A DNA stretch of 64,000 nt, taken from assembly GCF_000192745.1 (NCBI RefSeq), contig NC_015259.1, forward strand, positions 3,053,001-3,117,000, in the 5' to 3' direction. The notes below the pieces were generated by a model. It saw only the letters and a list, made by a program, of their open reading frames with translations, made no database searches and was not told where the DNA came from. Below, in pieces: positions 41,690 through 51,185 of the stretch. The translations under genes were made by a program, and so were the position numbers. Position 1 is the first letter of the stretch. Every line of letters begins with the position of its first letter. The DNA comes from Polymorphum gilvum SL003B-26A1 (GTDB lineage: Bacteria > Pseudomonadota > Alphaproteobacteria > Rhizobiales > Stappiaceae).

Positions 41690-41821
41690 TTCAGAGTTTT
41701 CTTTTTAAAATCTTTGTGCAATTTGCCTCCGCCGCGACTTGGCGGACCCGGGAGGCGCGATTTCCGCCGAGACGGCACCCGCGATCAAACTTGAAAAAGC
41801 CGGCCCAGCCGGCTTTTTTTT
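41690..41821 (+). ncRNA. Candidate small RNA ending at a strong terminator
   Basis: Between the AT-rich block and the terminator the plus strand holds a CCGCC/GGCGG stem-loop and then the 11-bp terminator hairpin with eight T. Together these give a compact sRNA-like unit with no ORF. The 5' end is a guess, since no -35 box was found. It could equally be the untranslated leader or tail of neighbouring transcripts. Confidence 0.25.
41794..41821. terminator. Strong Rho-independent terminator
   Basis: AAAAAGCCGGC (41794-41804), loop CCA and GCCGGCTTTTT (41808-41818) form an 11-bp stem, and the plus strand ends in eight T (41814-41821). It works in either direction in principle. On the plus strand no upstream gene uses it, which hints at an unannotated transcript; on the minus strand it could back up mmsA. 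Confidence 0.85.
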
Positions 41822-42050
41822 GAGAATGGCTTCCCCCCTCATTTCCAAGGGTCCGCCGATCGGCAACCGCCGTACCGGCACTTCCGTCAGCACGCCGATG
41901 TGAGACGGGAGAGGGCGGCATCGGTCCGAATGGTGTTACGGACGCCAGCAGCACGATCCCTGCCGATTGGCCGGCGGACAGCCAGGCCGGACCGGCTGCC
42001 TTTTGGCGCCTCTCGAAGGTCAGGACTGTTTCGACACCCAAGACGACGAA

Positions 42051-42067
42051 GGGGGCCCAAGGCCCCC
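42051..42067 (-). terminator. GC-rich hairpin past mmsA
   Basis: GGGGGCC (42051-42057) and GGCCCCC (42061-42067) form a 7-bp stem with loop CAA, 26 nt downstream of the mmsA stop on the minus strand. A short T-rich stretch follows in that direction. It is the likely mmsA terminator. Confidence 0.6.
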
Positions 42068-42093
42068 TCCGCTTGCGATCTGTGCGACTACGC

Positions 42094-43593
42094 TCACTTC
42101 ATCGTCGGGATGACGAATTCGGCGCCGTCCTTGACGCCGGACGGCCAGCGCGCGGTCACCGTCTTGGTGCGGGTGTAGAACTTGAACGCATCCGGCCCGT
42201 GCTGATTCAGGTCGCCGAAGCCGGAGCGCTTCCAGCCGCCGAAGGTGTGGTAGGCGAGCGGCACGGGGATCGGAACGTTGATGCCGACCATGCCGATGTT
42301 GATCCGGCTGGCGAAATCGCGGGCCGTATCGCCGTCGCGCGTGAAGATCGCGGTGCCGTTGCCGTATTCGTGGCTCATCGGCAGTTCGATGGCTTCCTCG
42401 TAGGTCTTGGCGCGCACAACCGACAGCACGGGCCCGAAGATCTCGGTCTTGTAGATCTCCATGTCCCTGGTGACGTGGTCGAACAGGCACCCCCCCATGA
42501 AGTAGCCGTTTTCGTAGCCCTGCATCTTGAAGCCGCGGCCGTCGACGACGAGCTTGGCGCCTTCCTCGACGCCCTTGTCGACCAGACCCTTGACGCGGGC
42601 AAGGGCTTCCCTGGTGACCAGAGGACCGAAATCGACGTCGTTGCCGGCGGTATAGGGCCCGATCTTAAGCGCCTCGACGCGCGGGGCGAGCTTCTCGATC
42701 AGCCTGTCGGCCGTGGCCTCGCCGACCGGGACGGCGACGGAGATCGCCATGCAGCGCTCGCCGGCCGCACCGTAGCCGGCGCCGACCAGGGCGTCGACGG
42801 CCTGATCCATGTCGGCATCCGGCATGATGATCATGTGGTTCTTGGCGCCGCCGAAACACTGCACGCGCTTGCCGGCCGCGCAGCCGCGCGAATAGACGTA
42901 GTGCGCGATGGCGGTTGAGCCGACGAAGCCGACCGCCTGGATGATGTCGTCATCAAGGATGGCGTCAACCGCGTCCTTGTCGCCGTTGACGACGTTGAGG
43001 ATACCGGCCGGCGCGCCGGCCTCCAGCATCAGTTCGGCGAGCATGATCGGCACGGAGGGGTCGCGTTCGGAGGGCTTCAGGATGAAGGCGTTGCCGGCCG
43101 CGATGGCTGGGCAGAATTTCCACATCGGGATCATGGCCGGGAAATTGAACGGCGTGATGCCGGAGACGACGCCGAGCGGTTGGCGCATGGAATACATGTC
43201 GATGCCCGGGCCCGCGCCTTCGGAGAACTCTCCCTTCATCAGATGCGGGGCGCCGATGCAGAACTCGGCCACTTCGAGACCTCGGATGACATCGCCCTTG
43301 GCGTCGGGGATGGTCTTGCCGTGCTCGCGCGACAGGGCTTCCGCGAGCTTGTCCATGTCCCGGTGCAGCAGGTCGACGAACTTCATCATGACGCGGGCGC
43401 GTTTTTGCGGGTTCTGCGCCGCCCAGGCCGGCTGGGCGGCAGCGGCGTTCTCGACCGCGGCGCGCAGTTCCGCCTTGCTGGCCAGCGCCACCTTGGCCTG
43501 GACCTCGCCGGTCGCCGGATTGAAGACGTCGGCGAAGCGGCCCGACGTGCCCTCCACATGCTTGCCGCCAATGAAATGTCCGATGGTGCGCAT
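42094..43593 (-). CDS. mmsA: CoA-acylating methylmalonate-semialdehyde dehydrogenase
   Basis: This 499-residue aldehyde dehydrogenase of the MmsA type converts methylmalonate semialdehyde to propionyl-CoA, NADH and CO2 in valine and inositol catabolism. The features are [21 protein letters not shown], the glycine motif [14 protein letters not shown] and the catalytic cysteine in [17 protein letters not shown]. Unlike hydrolytic ALDHs it has the Mms[17 protein letters not shown] context. The ATG at 43593 has GGGGAG 7 nt upstream; the frame is open 12 codons further but without support. A LysR regulator is divergent. Confidence 0.93.
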   Translation of the reverse strand: MRTIGHFIGGKHVEGTSGRFADVFNPATGEVQAKVALASKAELRAAVENAAAAQPAWAAQNPQKRARVMMKFVDLLHRDMDKLAEALSREHGKTIPDAKGDVIRGLEVAEFCIGAPHLMKGEFSEGAGPGIDMYSMRQPLGVVSGITPFNFPAMIPMWKFCPAIAAGNAFILKPSERDPSVPIMLAELMLEAGAPAGILNVVNGDKDAVDAILDDDIIQAVGFVGSTAIAHYVYSRGCAAGKRVQCFGGAKNHMIIMPDADMDQAVDALVGAGYGAAGERCMAISVAVPVGEATADRLIEKLAPRVEALKIGPYTAGNDVDFGPLVTREALARVKGLVDKGVEEGAKLVVDGRGFKMQGYENGYFMGGCLFDHVTRDMEIYKTEIFGPVLSVVRAKTYEEAIELPMSHEYGNGTAIFTRDGDTARDFASRINIGMVGINVPIPVPLAYHTFGGWKRSGFGDLNQHGPDAFKFYTRTKTVTARWPSGVKDGAEFVIPTMK

Positions 43594-43670
43594 GTCGTTT
43601 CTCCCCTGATCGCCGGCCTTCCAGTCCATTTGTCCGGCTTCGTTGGCTCGGCATCTTTCCTGCCGCTAAT

Positions 43671-43717
43671 TTTTGCGGAAAACAACCGTTCGTTTTCCGT
43701 ATCCGTTGTGCAAAAAT
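43671..43717. promoter_or_regulatory. Nested inverted repeats between mmsA and its divergent LysR
   Basis: CGGAAAAC (43676-43683) and GTTTTCCG (43692-43699) form an 8-bp inverted repeat. Around it, TTTTTGC and GCAAAAA form a second, wider pair. The block lies between the two divergent starts, where LysR regulators usually bind, so it is a good operator candidate. Confidence 0.5.
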
Positions 43718-43752
43718 AAACATAACAAACTCATCCACCGGACCACAATGCC

Positions 43753-44634
43753 ATGAATTGGGACGACGTCAGGATGTTTCTCGCGGTCGCCCGAAGCGGC
43801 CAGATCCTCGCCGCCAGCCGACGACTCGGGCTCAACCACGCCACGGTGGCCCGGCGGCTGACCGGTCTGGAACGCACCCTCAAGACGAGCCTGCTCGAGC
43901 GCAGCACCAGCGGCTGCGTGCTGACGCCGGCCGGCGAGCGCTTCATGACCCATGCCGAACGCATGGAGGCCGAGATGCTGTCGGCCGCGTCCGAACTCAC
44001 AGATACGGACATCGACGTCTCCGGCACCGTGCGCATCGGCGCGCCGGACGGCTTCGGCGTCGCCTTCCTCGCGCCACGCCTTGGCGACCTCACAGCGCGA
44101 CATCCGAACCTGACCGTGCAACTGGTGCCCGTGCCGCGGTCCTTCTCCCTGTCGCGCCGGGAGGCCGACATCGCCATAACCGTCGACCGTCCCGAGCACG
44201 GCCGGCTGATCGCGCGAAAGCTGGTCGACTATGCGCTCGGGCTCTATGCCTCTGCGGATTATCTGACCCGGCGCGGCACGCCGAAGACCGCGGCCGAACT
44301 GCGCGGCCACGATCTGGTCGGCTATGTCGAGGACCTGCTCTACTCGCCGTCGCTGAACTATGGCACCGAAATCGTTCGAGACTGGTCGGCCCGGTTCGAG
44401 ATCGCCTCGGCGCTGGGCCAGACCGAGGCCGTGCGTGCCGGCGCCGGCATCGGCATCCTGCACGCCTTCATCGCGCGCATGGACGCGTCGCTGGTGCCGG
44501 TGCTGCCCGAGATCCGCATCCACCGCGCCTACTGGATGGTGACACACGAAAGCTCGCGCCCGTTGCGCCATGTCTCGGTGGTGCAGGACTACCTGCGCGA
44601 CTGCCTGACGCGCGAGCGGGCCATGTTCGCCTGA
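43753..44634 (+). CDS. LysR-family transcriptional regulator
   Basis: This 293-residue protein has an N-terminal HTH ([40 protein letters not shown]) and a periplasmic-binding-like effector domain. The HTH wording ATVARRL resembles the subgroup that regulates aldehyde dehydrogenase or amino-acid genes. It is divergent from mmsA, with 159 nt between the start codons, and so probably controls it. The ATG at 43753 has no strong Shine-Dalgarno but fits the family start exactly. Confidence 0.88.
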   Translation: MNWDDVRMFLAVARSGQILAASRRLGLNHATVARRLTGLERTLKTSLLERSTSGCVLTPAGERFMTHAERMEAEMLSAASELTDTDIDVSGTVRIGAPDGFGVAFLAPRLGDLTARHPNLTVQLVPVPRSFSLSRREADIAITVDRPEHGRLIARKLVDYALGLYASADYLTRRGTPKTAAELRGHDLVGYVEDLLYSPSLNYGTEIVRDWSARFEIASALGQTEAVRAGAGIGILHAFIARMDASLVPVLPEIRIHRAYWMVTHESSRPLRHVSVVQDYLRDCLTRERAMFA

Positions 44635-44721
44635 CGCCGCGATCATCGTGCCGGCGCATCACGTCTGCCTTGCCCGAGCGTCTCCTGAGACGGGACACAA
44701 CGAACCCGGAAAGGACCATCC

Positions 44722-44970
44722 ATGACCGAGGTTTCCATCGCGCTCACCGGCAACAACAAGGAAAACGTCCGATACGTCCTTCTGGGCGGCAAGAGATGGG
44801 GGCTGAACGGCGAGCCCTACGGCACGGGCCAGGAGGTCGCCGCCGGCGATCGCGACTGGACGGTCGACTTTCCCACGACAGTCGGTTCCGGCACGATCAC
44901 GGTGCCCGACCAACCCACGGCGGTCATGACCGTCGACGCCGACGACGACAAGGTTACCGTCAGCTTCTGA
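44722..44970 (+). CDS. Small beta-rich protein of unknown function
   Basis: This 82-residue acidic protein ([20 protein letters not shown], ending [11 protein letters not shown]) has alternating strand-like segments and no signal peptide. GGAAAGGA lies 9 nt before the ATG, and it stands alone between a LysR and a pirin gene on the same strand. I do not recognise the family. The C-terminal [17 protein letters not shown] could be part of a small beta sandwich. Codon use is like that of its neighbours, so it is probably a real gene. Confidence 0.6.
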   Translation: MTEVSIALTGNNKENVRYVLLGGKRWGLNGEPYGTGQEVAAGDRDWTVDFPTTVGSGTITVPDQPTAVMTVDADDDKVTVSF

Positions 44971-45179
44971 TCGCTCCGCACGGCCAGGTCCGCCCGCCCG
45001 TGCTTGAGGGCGGATCCTGCGATCAAGGCCGTCCGGAAATCGTGCACGTCGCACAGGCTGGACAGGCGGTGCGCCGACAGGAACGACGGCCGGCAGGAAA
45101 CGCACTGTCAGTGGACATTTCGCGGCCCGCAATCCACTGTGATGGACAGCATCTCGTCTCAGGCAAGAGGAGGCTGAGC

Positions 45180-46106
45180 ATGACCTGGACAGGCGCCCCC
45201 GATCCGACACCCGGCGATGCGCGCTCCTGCGACGCGATCGAGATGATCGTCATGCCGCGCACCAGCGATCTCGGCGGCTTCGAAGTCCGGCGCGCCCTGC
45301 CGTCGGCGAAACGCCGGATGGTCGGGCCCTTCATCTTCTTCGACCAGATCGGGCCGGCCGAACTGCTGGTCGGCGGCGGTGTAGACGTGCGTCCGCACCC
45401 GCATATCGGGCTCGCCACGGTGACCTATCTGTTCAAGGGCGAGATCCACCACCGCGACAGCCTCGGTTCGGACCAGCTGATCACGCCGGGGGCGCTGAAC
45501 TGGATGTCGGCGGGGCGGGGGATCGTCCACTCCGAGCGCGAAAGATCCGAGCGCCGGTCGGCGCCGCGCGACCTGTTCGGCATCCAGAGCTGGGTTGCCC
45601 TGCCCGAGCGGCAGGAGGAAAGCGATCCCGGGTTCTGGCATCACGGTACCGCCGACCTGCCGGAGATGTCCGCCGACGGCGCGACCGTGCGCATCATCGC
45701 GGGCGACCTGTTCGGGGAGCGATCGCCGGCCACCACCGCGTCCGAGCTGTTCTATGCCGATGTGGCGCTCGCTGCCGGGGCACGGATCCCGCTCGACGCC
45801 GCCCACGAGGAACGCGGCCTCTACACCCTGGAGGGCACCGTGGAGATCGCGGACCAGAGCTTCGGACCGGGACAACTGCTGGTCTTTCGCCCCGGCGATC
45901 CGGTCACCATTCGTGCGAGCGCGGCCGGGCCGGCCCGGTTCATGCTGCTCGGCGGCGCGCCGATGGACGGCCCCCGCCACATCTGGTGGAACTTCGTCTC
46001 GTCGTCGAAGGAGCGGATCGAACAGGCCAAGGAGGACTGGCGGCGCGGCCGCTTCGACATCGTGCCGGGCGACGAGAACGACTTCATTCCGCTGCCGGAG
46101 CGCTGA
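45180..46106 (+). CDS. Pirin-family protein
   Basis: This 308-residue bicupin has the pirin landmarks [51 protein letters not shown] (metal-binding histidines and glutamate) and [17 protein letters not shown]. The C-terminal cupin includes RLTPG-like [20 protein letters not shown] and [22 protein letters not shown]. Some pirins have quercetinase activity and others regulate; the metal ligands look intact. GAGGAGG precedes the ATG at 45180. No partner gene is evident. Confidence 0.9.
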   Translation: MTWTGAPDPTPGDARSCDAIEMIVMPRTSDLGGFEVRRALPSAKRRMVGPFIFFDQIGPAELLVGGGVDVRPHPHIGLATVTYLFKGEIHHRDSLGSDQLITPGALNWMSAGRGIVHSERERSERRSAPRDLFGIQSWVALPERQEESDPGFWHHGTADLPEMSADGATVRIIAGDLFGERSPATTASELFYADVALAAGARIPLDAAHEERGLYTLEGTVEIADQSFGPGQLLVFRPGDPVTIRASAAGPARFMLLGGAPMDGPRHIWWNFVSSSKERIEQAKEDWRRGRFDIVPGDENDFIPLPER

Positions 46107-46133
46107 TGACCCGGAAGGCGGCCGGGGCGCCGG

Positions 46134-47039
46134 TCAGCGACGCGCGGGCTTGCGTCCGTCGTTGTGTTCGAAACCTCGCGCCGGCCGGATCAGGTCCGGT
46201 TCGCCGAAGTCGACAATGACGTTGATGCGCCTGTTCGCGGATGGGTCACCGGTCAGGTTCGGATCTTCCGGCGCAACGCTCAGACGCACGCCGCGGTCGG
46301 TCATTTCCAGCCGTTGCGGCGTGGCGATGGCGTCGAGAAAACGCCCCGGAATGGCCCAGGCATAGCGCCGCGACAGGGCCTGCAGCACGTCGACCATCAT
46401 CTTCCGCCCGGTGCCGAAGGTGTCGATGTTCGCCCCGTTCAGTTTCAGGCGTAGATGATCGGCCGTCGCTTCGTCTCGACCGCGTAGCAGGAAGAACATG
46501 GTCGTCGGGCCACCGTCGACCGTCGACGGTCCGATCTCGACCAGCTCGGAACTGCATTGCCAGTGGCCGACGTGATAGGGGTCCGGGTGCCAGCCCTTGT
46601 TCGGTAACCCGAGGATGGCCAATTCCACGCACAAATCGTGCGGCGAGCCGGAAAACGACAGCTTGAGGATCGCTGGAACTTCCGGCGCCGGAGCCGTAAG
46701 GCGGGCCTTCAGCTGTTCCGGCAAGGCGGCAAGCGGATCGGGCGGCGGAGGCGGCGGAGCGTCCGCAGGCGGCGACGCCAGACCGAAGCGCCAATCCGTC
46801 ATCGAGCCTGCGAGCAGGCCGGCCACAACCATCAGGAACGCCAACGGCAGGCCGATCAGCAACGCCGCACGGACGTCGCGGCGGTGCCGAGCAGGCTTGA
46901 CCGCGCTGTCATTGATGCCCTGCAAGGCCGGTTCCGCGACCGCCTCGTCGCCCCAGATCCTGCGCCGCGTCTGCGCCCGGCGAGCCGCAGAGACCGGATT
47001 CGGGCGTGACATACGCGGCCTACCGCGGTGATCCTTCAT
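46134..47039 (-). CDS. Conserved hypothetical membrane-anchored protein (possibly DUF6030)
   Basis: This protein of about 301 residues has a basic N-terminal cytoplasmic part, one membrane segment (AALLIGLPLAFLMVVAGLLAG, near residues 50-70), a proline-rich linker (PPADAPPPPPPDPLAALP) and a periplasmic domain with conserved-looking tryptophans and LPNKGWHPDPYHVGHWQCSSE. It ends in an Arg/Lys-rich tail. It may belong to the DUF6030 group of rhizobia-like bacteria, but I cannot verify that. The start is uncertain (47039 or 47012). Function is unknown. Confidence 0.65.
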   Translation of the reverse strand: MKDHRGRPRMSRPNPVSAARRAQTRRRIWGDEAVAEPALQGINDSAVKPARHRRDVRAALLIGLPLAFLMVVAGLLAGSMTDWRFGLASPPADAPPPPPPDPLAALPEQLKARLTAPAPEVPAILKLSFSGSPHDLCVELAILGLPNKGWHPDPYHVGHWQCSSELVEIGPSTVDGGPTTMFFLLRGRDEATADHLRLKLNGANIDTFGTGRKMMVDVLQALSRRYAWAIPGRFLDAIATPQRLEMTDRGVRLSVAPEDPNLTGDPSANRRINVIVDFGEPDLIRPARGFEHNDGRKPARR

Positions 47040-47210
47040 GACCTCACGGCCCGCCTGCTTCTGTTGCGCCGGGACCGACGCCGGCGGCACTATTGAGCAT
47101 TGCCGCGATGCTGGCAAGAATGAGGCGCGGACGAGGCCCATTTCCCCTTCCCTTCCCTCCGCGAGCGGATAAACTCCTTGCGGTTCAAGGTGCTGAGCGG
47201 GACGGACCGG

Positions 47211-48482
47211 ATGCTGGAGGCGCTGCACGCCCGAATTGACGACAAGCGCGCCGACCTGGTCGCCCTGACCCAGAACCTGGTCCGCATCCCGACCGTCAAT
47301 CCGCCGGGCGAGGCCTATACCCCCTGCGCCCAGCTGATCGGCGAGCGGCTGCGCCGGCGCGGCTTCGAGATCGCCTATATCCGCGGCGAGAACGCGCCGG
47401 GCGACAGCGACCGGCATCCGCGCACCAACGTCGTCGCCCGCCATGCCGGATCCAGGCCCGGACCCTGCGTCCATTTCAATTCGCATATCGACGTGGTCGA
47501 GGCGGGACACGGCTGGACGGTCGACCCGTTTGCCGGCGTCGTCAGAGACGGCAAGGTCTACGGTCGCGGCACCTGCGACATGAAGGGCGGCCTCGCCGCG
47601 TCGATCATCGCGGTCGAGGCACTGCTCGAACTCTGGCCCGATCATGTTGGAACGCTTGAGATTTCCGGCACGGTCGACGAGGAGTCCGGCGGCCTCGGCG
47701 GGGTCGCGCACCTGGCCCGTCTCGGCCTGTTCTCCCGGCCGCGGGTCGATCACGTCATCATTCCCGAGCCGCTCAACAAGGACCGGATCTGCCTCGGTCA
47801 CCGGGGCGTATGGTGGGCGGAGATCGAAACCCACGGCTCGATCGCCCATGGCTCGATGCCGTTCCTGGGCGACTGCGCGGTGCGCCACATGGGCGCCGTG
47901 CTGGAGGCGTTCGAAACCGACCTGTTCCCGAAGCTGGCCGCCAAGCACACCGACATGCCGGTCGTGCCGGAAGGCGCAAAGTCTTCCACGCTCAATATAA
48001 ATTCGATTCACGGCGGCCAGCCGGAAGGCTATTCCGGCCTGCCGTCGCCCTGCGTGCCCGACAGCTGCCGGATGATCATCGACCGGCGCTACCTGATCGA
48101 GGAGCACATCGACGAAGTGAAGGGCGAGGTGGTCACGATCCTCGACCGGCTGAGCGCGGCGCGGCCCGGCTTCCGCTACGGCCTGCGCGACCTGCTGGAA
48201 GTGATCCCGACCATGACCGACCGGGGCGCGCCGGTGGTGCGGGCGGTTGCCGACGCGATCGAGCAAGTGCTTGATCGTGCGCCGGATTACGTCATCTCTC
48301 CAGGAACTTACGACCAGAAGCACATCGCCCGGATCGGCCATCTGCACGACTGCATCGCCTATGGGCCGGGGATCCTCGATCTCGCCCATCGGCCGGATGA
48401 ATTCGTCGTCATTCAGGATATGATCGACAGCGCCAAGGTGATGGCGCAGGCGGCCCACGCGCTGCTGTCGCAGCGGGCGTGA
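47211..48482 (+). CDS. M20-family metallopeptidase (ArgE/DapE/carboxypeptidase type)
   Basis: This 423-residue dinuclear zinc peptidase or deacylase has the metal motif VHFNSHIDVVEAG, the bridging YGRGTCDMKGG, the catalytic EE in SGTVDEESGGLGG and the metal glutamate in VIIPEP. The lid domain (about residues 195-310) includes GVWWAEIETHGSIAHGSMPF. The start at 47211 (ATG) is preferred over the upstream TTG at 47178. It leads an operon with a peptide ABC importer, so it may hydrolyse an imported dipeptide or N-acyl amino acid in the cytoplasm. Confidence 0.88.
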   Translation: MLEALHARIDDKRADLVALTQNLVRIPTVNPPGEAYTPCAQLIGERLRRRGFEIAYIRGENAPGDSDRHPRTNVVARHAGSRPGPCVHFNSHIDVVEAGHGWTVDPFAGVVRDGKVYGRGTCDMKGGLAASIIAVEALLELWPDHVGTLEISGTVDEESGGLGGVAHLARLGLFSRPRVDHVIIPEPLNKDRICLGHRGVWWAEIETHGSIAHGSMPFLGDCAVRHMGAVLEAFETDLFPKLAAKHTDMPVVPEGAKSSTLNINSIHGGQPEGYSGLPSPCVPDSCRMIIDRRYLIEEHIDEVKGEVVTILDRLSAARPGFRYGLRDLLEVIPTMTDRGAPVVRAVADAIEQVLDRAPDYVISPGTYDQKHIARIGHLHDCIAYGPGILDLAHRPDEFVVIQDMIDSAKVMAQAAHALLSQRA

Positions 48483-48622
48483 GCGGGTGCCGAAACCTGC
48501 CGGAAAGGCACCGGAGAAGCGCCGGCATCCTGCCGACGACGGATCGCCGGACGGAGACGGACAACGGGACTGCGAAATTCGTCCGGCGCGGGGGCGGCGG
48601 ACCGACTGGGGAGACGAGCACC

Positions 48623-50128
48623 ATGCATCGAATCGCATCTGGAACCGCCCGCGGCGCGCTGATGGCCGCCGCCACCGTCCTGGCCCTGTGGAGCGCACCG
48701 CCGGCGGCGGAAGCGGCGCGCACGGACGTGGTGCTGGGCGTGCGGCTGGAGCCGCCGCATCTCGACCCGACCGCGGGCGCGGCCGCCGCGATCGACGAGG
48801 TGGTGTTCATCAACGTGTTCGAAGGCCTGACCCAGGTCGACCGCGACGGCAGCGTCAAGCCGGCTCTGGCGGAGAGTTGGACCATCTCCGAGGACGGCAG
48901 AACCTATGTCTTCCAGCTGCGGGAGGGCGTGACGTTCCACGACGGCACCGACTTCACCGCCGAGGACGTGGTGTTCTCGTTCGACCGGGCGCGGGCGGAC
49001 GACAGCGTCAACGCCCAGAAGGGCAAGTTCGAGGTGATCGACACGGTGACCGCCGACAGCCCGACCCAGGTCACCGTCACGCTGAAGCGGCCGGTCGGCG
49101 ACTTCCTGATCACGCTCGGCACCGGCGACGCGGTGATCGTGGCGCCGGAAAGCGCGGAGACCAACAAGTCCGAGCCGGTCGGGACCGGTCCGTTCAGGTT
49201 CTCCCGCTGGGTCCAGGGCGACCGGATCGAACTGGTCCGCAATCCGGACTTTTGGGGTCCGGCGGCGCGGCTCGACAAGGCGACGTTCAAGATCATCGGC
49301 GACAACGCCGCCGCCTTCGCCGCCCTGATGGCCGGCGACGTCGACGGCTTCCCGATCTATCCGGCACCGGAAAACCTGCCGCAGTTCGAGACCGATCCGC
49401 GCTTCGCCGTGGTCGTCGGCTCGACCGAGGGCGAAACGATCCTCGCCACCAATAACGCCCGGCCGCCGTTCGACGACCTGAAGGTCCGCCAGGCGATCGC
49501 CCACGCCATCGACCGCCAGGCGATCATCGACGGCGCCATGTTCGGCTACGGCACGCCGATCGGCTCGCATTTCGCTCCGCATCACCCGGCCCATGTCGAC
49601 CTGACCGGCACCTACCCGCACGACATCGACAAGGCGAAGGCGCTGCTCGCCGAGGCAGGCCATCCCGACGGCTTCAAGGCGACGCTGAAGCTGCCGCCGC
49701 CGTCCTACGCCCGGCGCGGCGGCGAGATCCTCGCCTCCGACCTGAAAAAGATCGGCATCGAGCTGGAACTGATCCCGCTGGAATGGGCACAGTGGCTGGA
49801 ACAGGTGTTCAAGGGCAAGGACTACGACCTCACCATCGTCTCGCACACGGAAGCCAACGACATCGATATCTACGCCCGCGACGACTACTATTTCAACTAC
49901 GCCAGCCCGGACCTGAAGGCGGTCATGGAGCGGCTGAACGCCACGACCGACACCGAGGGCCGCTATGCCTTGATGCGCGAGGCGCAGGAGATCGTCTCTC
50001 GCGACGCGGTCAACGGCTACCTGTTCCAGCTGGCCAAGACCGGCGTGTGGGATGCCCGGCTGAAGGGCCTGTGGGAGAACGCGCCGGTGCAGGCCAACGA
50101 CCTGACCGGGGTCTACTGGGACGAGTGA
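48623..50128 (+). CDS. Peptide/dipeptide ABC transporter binding protein (DppA/OppA family)
   Basis: This 501-residue periplasmic SBP_bac_5 protein has a signal peptide (residues 1 to about 30, GALMAAATVLALWSAPPAAEA). The family core includes TYVFQLREGVTFHDGTDFTAEDVVFSFDRA, EPVGTGPFRFSRW and LKVRQAIAHAIDRQAII. GGGGAG lies 9 nt before the ATG. The matching permeases and fused ATPase follow. The ligand is not predictable, but the adjacent M20 peptidase suggests a small peptide or acylated amino acid. Confidence 0.9.
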   Translation: MHRIASGTARGALMAAATVLALWSAPPAAEAARTDVVLGVRLEPPHLDPTAGAAAAIDEVVFINVFEGLTQVDRDGSVKPALAESWTISEDGRTYVFQLREGVTFHDGTDFTAEDVVFSFDRARADDSVNAQKGKFEVIDTVTADSPTQVTVTLKRPVGDFLITLGTGDAVIVAPESAETNKSEPVGTGPFRFSRWVQGDRIELVRNPDFWGPAARLDKATFKIIGDNAAAFAALMAGDVDGFPIYPAPENLPQFETDPRFAVVVGSTEGETILATNNARPPFDDLKVRQAIAHAIDRQAIIDGAMFGYGTPIGSHFAPHHPAHVDLTGTYPHDIDKAKALLAEAGHPDGFKATLKLPPPSYARRGGEILASDLKKIGIELELIPLEWAQWLEQVFKGKDYDLTIVSHTEANDIDIYARDDYYFNYASPDLKAVMERLNATTDTEGRYALMREAQEIVSRDAVNGYLFQLAKTGVWDARLKGLWENAPVQANDLTGVYWDE

Positions 50129-50174
50129 GGCGACCCGTGACGCGTCGCGGCGCGCAGCATCTGCCGGATCCGGA

Positions 50175-50200
50175 CCTCTCCCTCCTCGAAGGGGGAGAGG
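50175..50200 (+). terminator. Intercistronic hairpin between binding protein and permease genes
   Basis: CCTCTCCC (50175-50182) and GGGAGAGG (50193-50200) pair over 8 bp, with two further inner pairs possible. There is no T tract. Such hairpins after binding-protein genes commonly protect or attenuate the transcript so that the binding protein is made in excess. Confidence 0.45.
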
Positions 50201-50234
50201 AGCGGAGTATGTCAGGCGGGCGGAGCGGCCGCGC

Positions 50235-51185
50235 ATGACCGCGTTCCTGCTGCGCCGGTTCGCCAGCCTGGCCGTCACCCTGCTGGTGGCGACGGGAGTG
50301 GTGTTCGTCGTGCTGGAGGTGCTGCCCGGCGATCCGGCGGCGCTCATGCTCGGCGTCGACGCGCGGCCCGATACGCTGGAGGCGCTGCGCCGACAGATGG
50401 GGCTCGACCAGCCGGCGCCGCTGCGCTATGCGGCCTGGCTCGCCGGCCTCGTCCAGGGCGACCTCGGCACCAGCCATACCTATGCGGTGCCGGTCGCCGA
50501 TCTCGTCGGCGCGCGGCTCGCGGTTACCGTGCCGCTGGCGCTCTTGGCGCTGGCGCTGGCGGTCGCGCTTGCCATTCCCGCCGGCGTGCACGCGGCGAGC
50601 CGCCGGGGCCGGGCGGCGGACACCGGACTGATGGCGCTGACCCAGGTCGGCATCGCGGTGCCCAACTTCTGGTTCGCCATGCTGCTGGTCTACGTCTTCG
50701 CCGTCACCCTGCGGCTGCTGCCGTCCGGCGGCTTTCCCGGCTGGGATGCCGGCCTGCTGCCGGCGCTGAAGGCGCTGGTCCTGCCGGCTGTCGCGCTTGC
50801 CCTGCCGCAGGCGGCGATCCTGACGCGGGTGATGCGCTCGGCACTGATCGACACGCTGCACGAGGACTACATCCGCACGGCGCGGGCCAAGGGGCTCTCC
50901 GCCGGCGCCGCGCTGTGGCGCCATGCGCTGCGCAACGCCCTGATCCCGGTGCTGACCATCCTCGGCCTGCAGTTCTCGTTCCTGGTCACCGGCACGATCA
51001 TCATCGAGAACGTGTTCTACCTGCCCGGCCTCGGCCGGCTGGTGTTCCAGGCGATCACCCAGCGTGACCTGGTCGTGGTCCGCAGCGTCGTCGTGCTGCT
51101 GGTGGCGCTGGTCATCTGCATCACCTTCCTGGTCGACGTCGCCTATGCGATCGCCGACCCCCGCCTGCGGAGGCAGTCGTCATGA
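50235..51185 (+). CDS. Peptide ABC transporter permease, DppB/OppB family
   Basis: This 316-residue inner-membrane permease starts MTAFLLRRFASLAVTLLVATGVVFVVLEVLPGDPA, the standard DppB opening. It has about six helices and the EAA loop DTLHEDYIRTARAKGLSAGAALWRHALRNALIPV that contacts the ATPase. It overlaps the DppC gene by 4 nt. It works with the SBP, DppC and double ATPase of the same operon. Confidence 0.93.
   Translation: MTAFLLRRFASLAVTLLVATGVVFVVLEVLPGDPAALMLGVDARPDTLEALRRQMGLDQPAPLRYAAWLAGLVQGDLGTSHTYAVPVADLVGARLAVTVPLALLALALAVALAIPAGVHAASRRGRAADTGLMALTQVGIAVPNFWFAMLLVYVFAVTLRLLPSGGFPGWDAGLLPALKALVLPAVALALPQAAILTRVMRSALIDTLHEDYIRTARAKGLSAGAALWRHALRNALIPVLTILGLQFSFLVTGTIIIENVFYLPGLGRLVFQAITQRDLVVVRSVVVLLVALVICITFLVDVAYAIADPRLRRQSS

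Larger units (their letters stand above)
41449..42050. other. AT-rich gap between cydD and mmsA
   Basis: No convincing protein gene lies here. The stretch 41640-41725 is strikingly AT-rich for this genome (TTTAATATTTATATATCGAT and a TTTTCTTTTTAAAA run) and could hold the cydD promoter on the minus strand and an sRNA promoter on the plus strand. A strong terminator sits at 41794-41821. ORFs on either strand are arginine-rich and lack Shine-Dalgarno sites. Confidence 0.6.

Noticed and set aside
41500-41778. Minus-strand ORF in the cydD-mmsA gap
   Set aside because: Basic, without Shine-Dalgarno or recognisable domain, and it spans the AT-rich block that looks like a promoter region.
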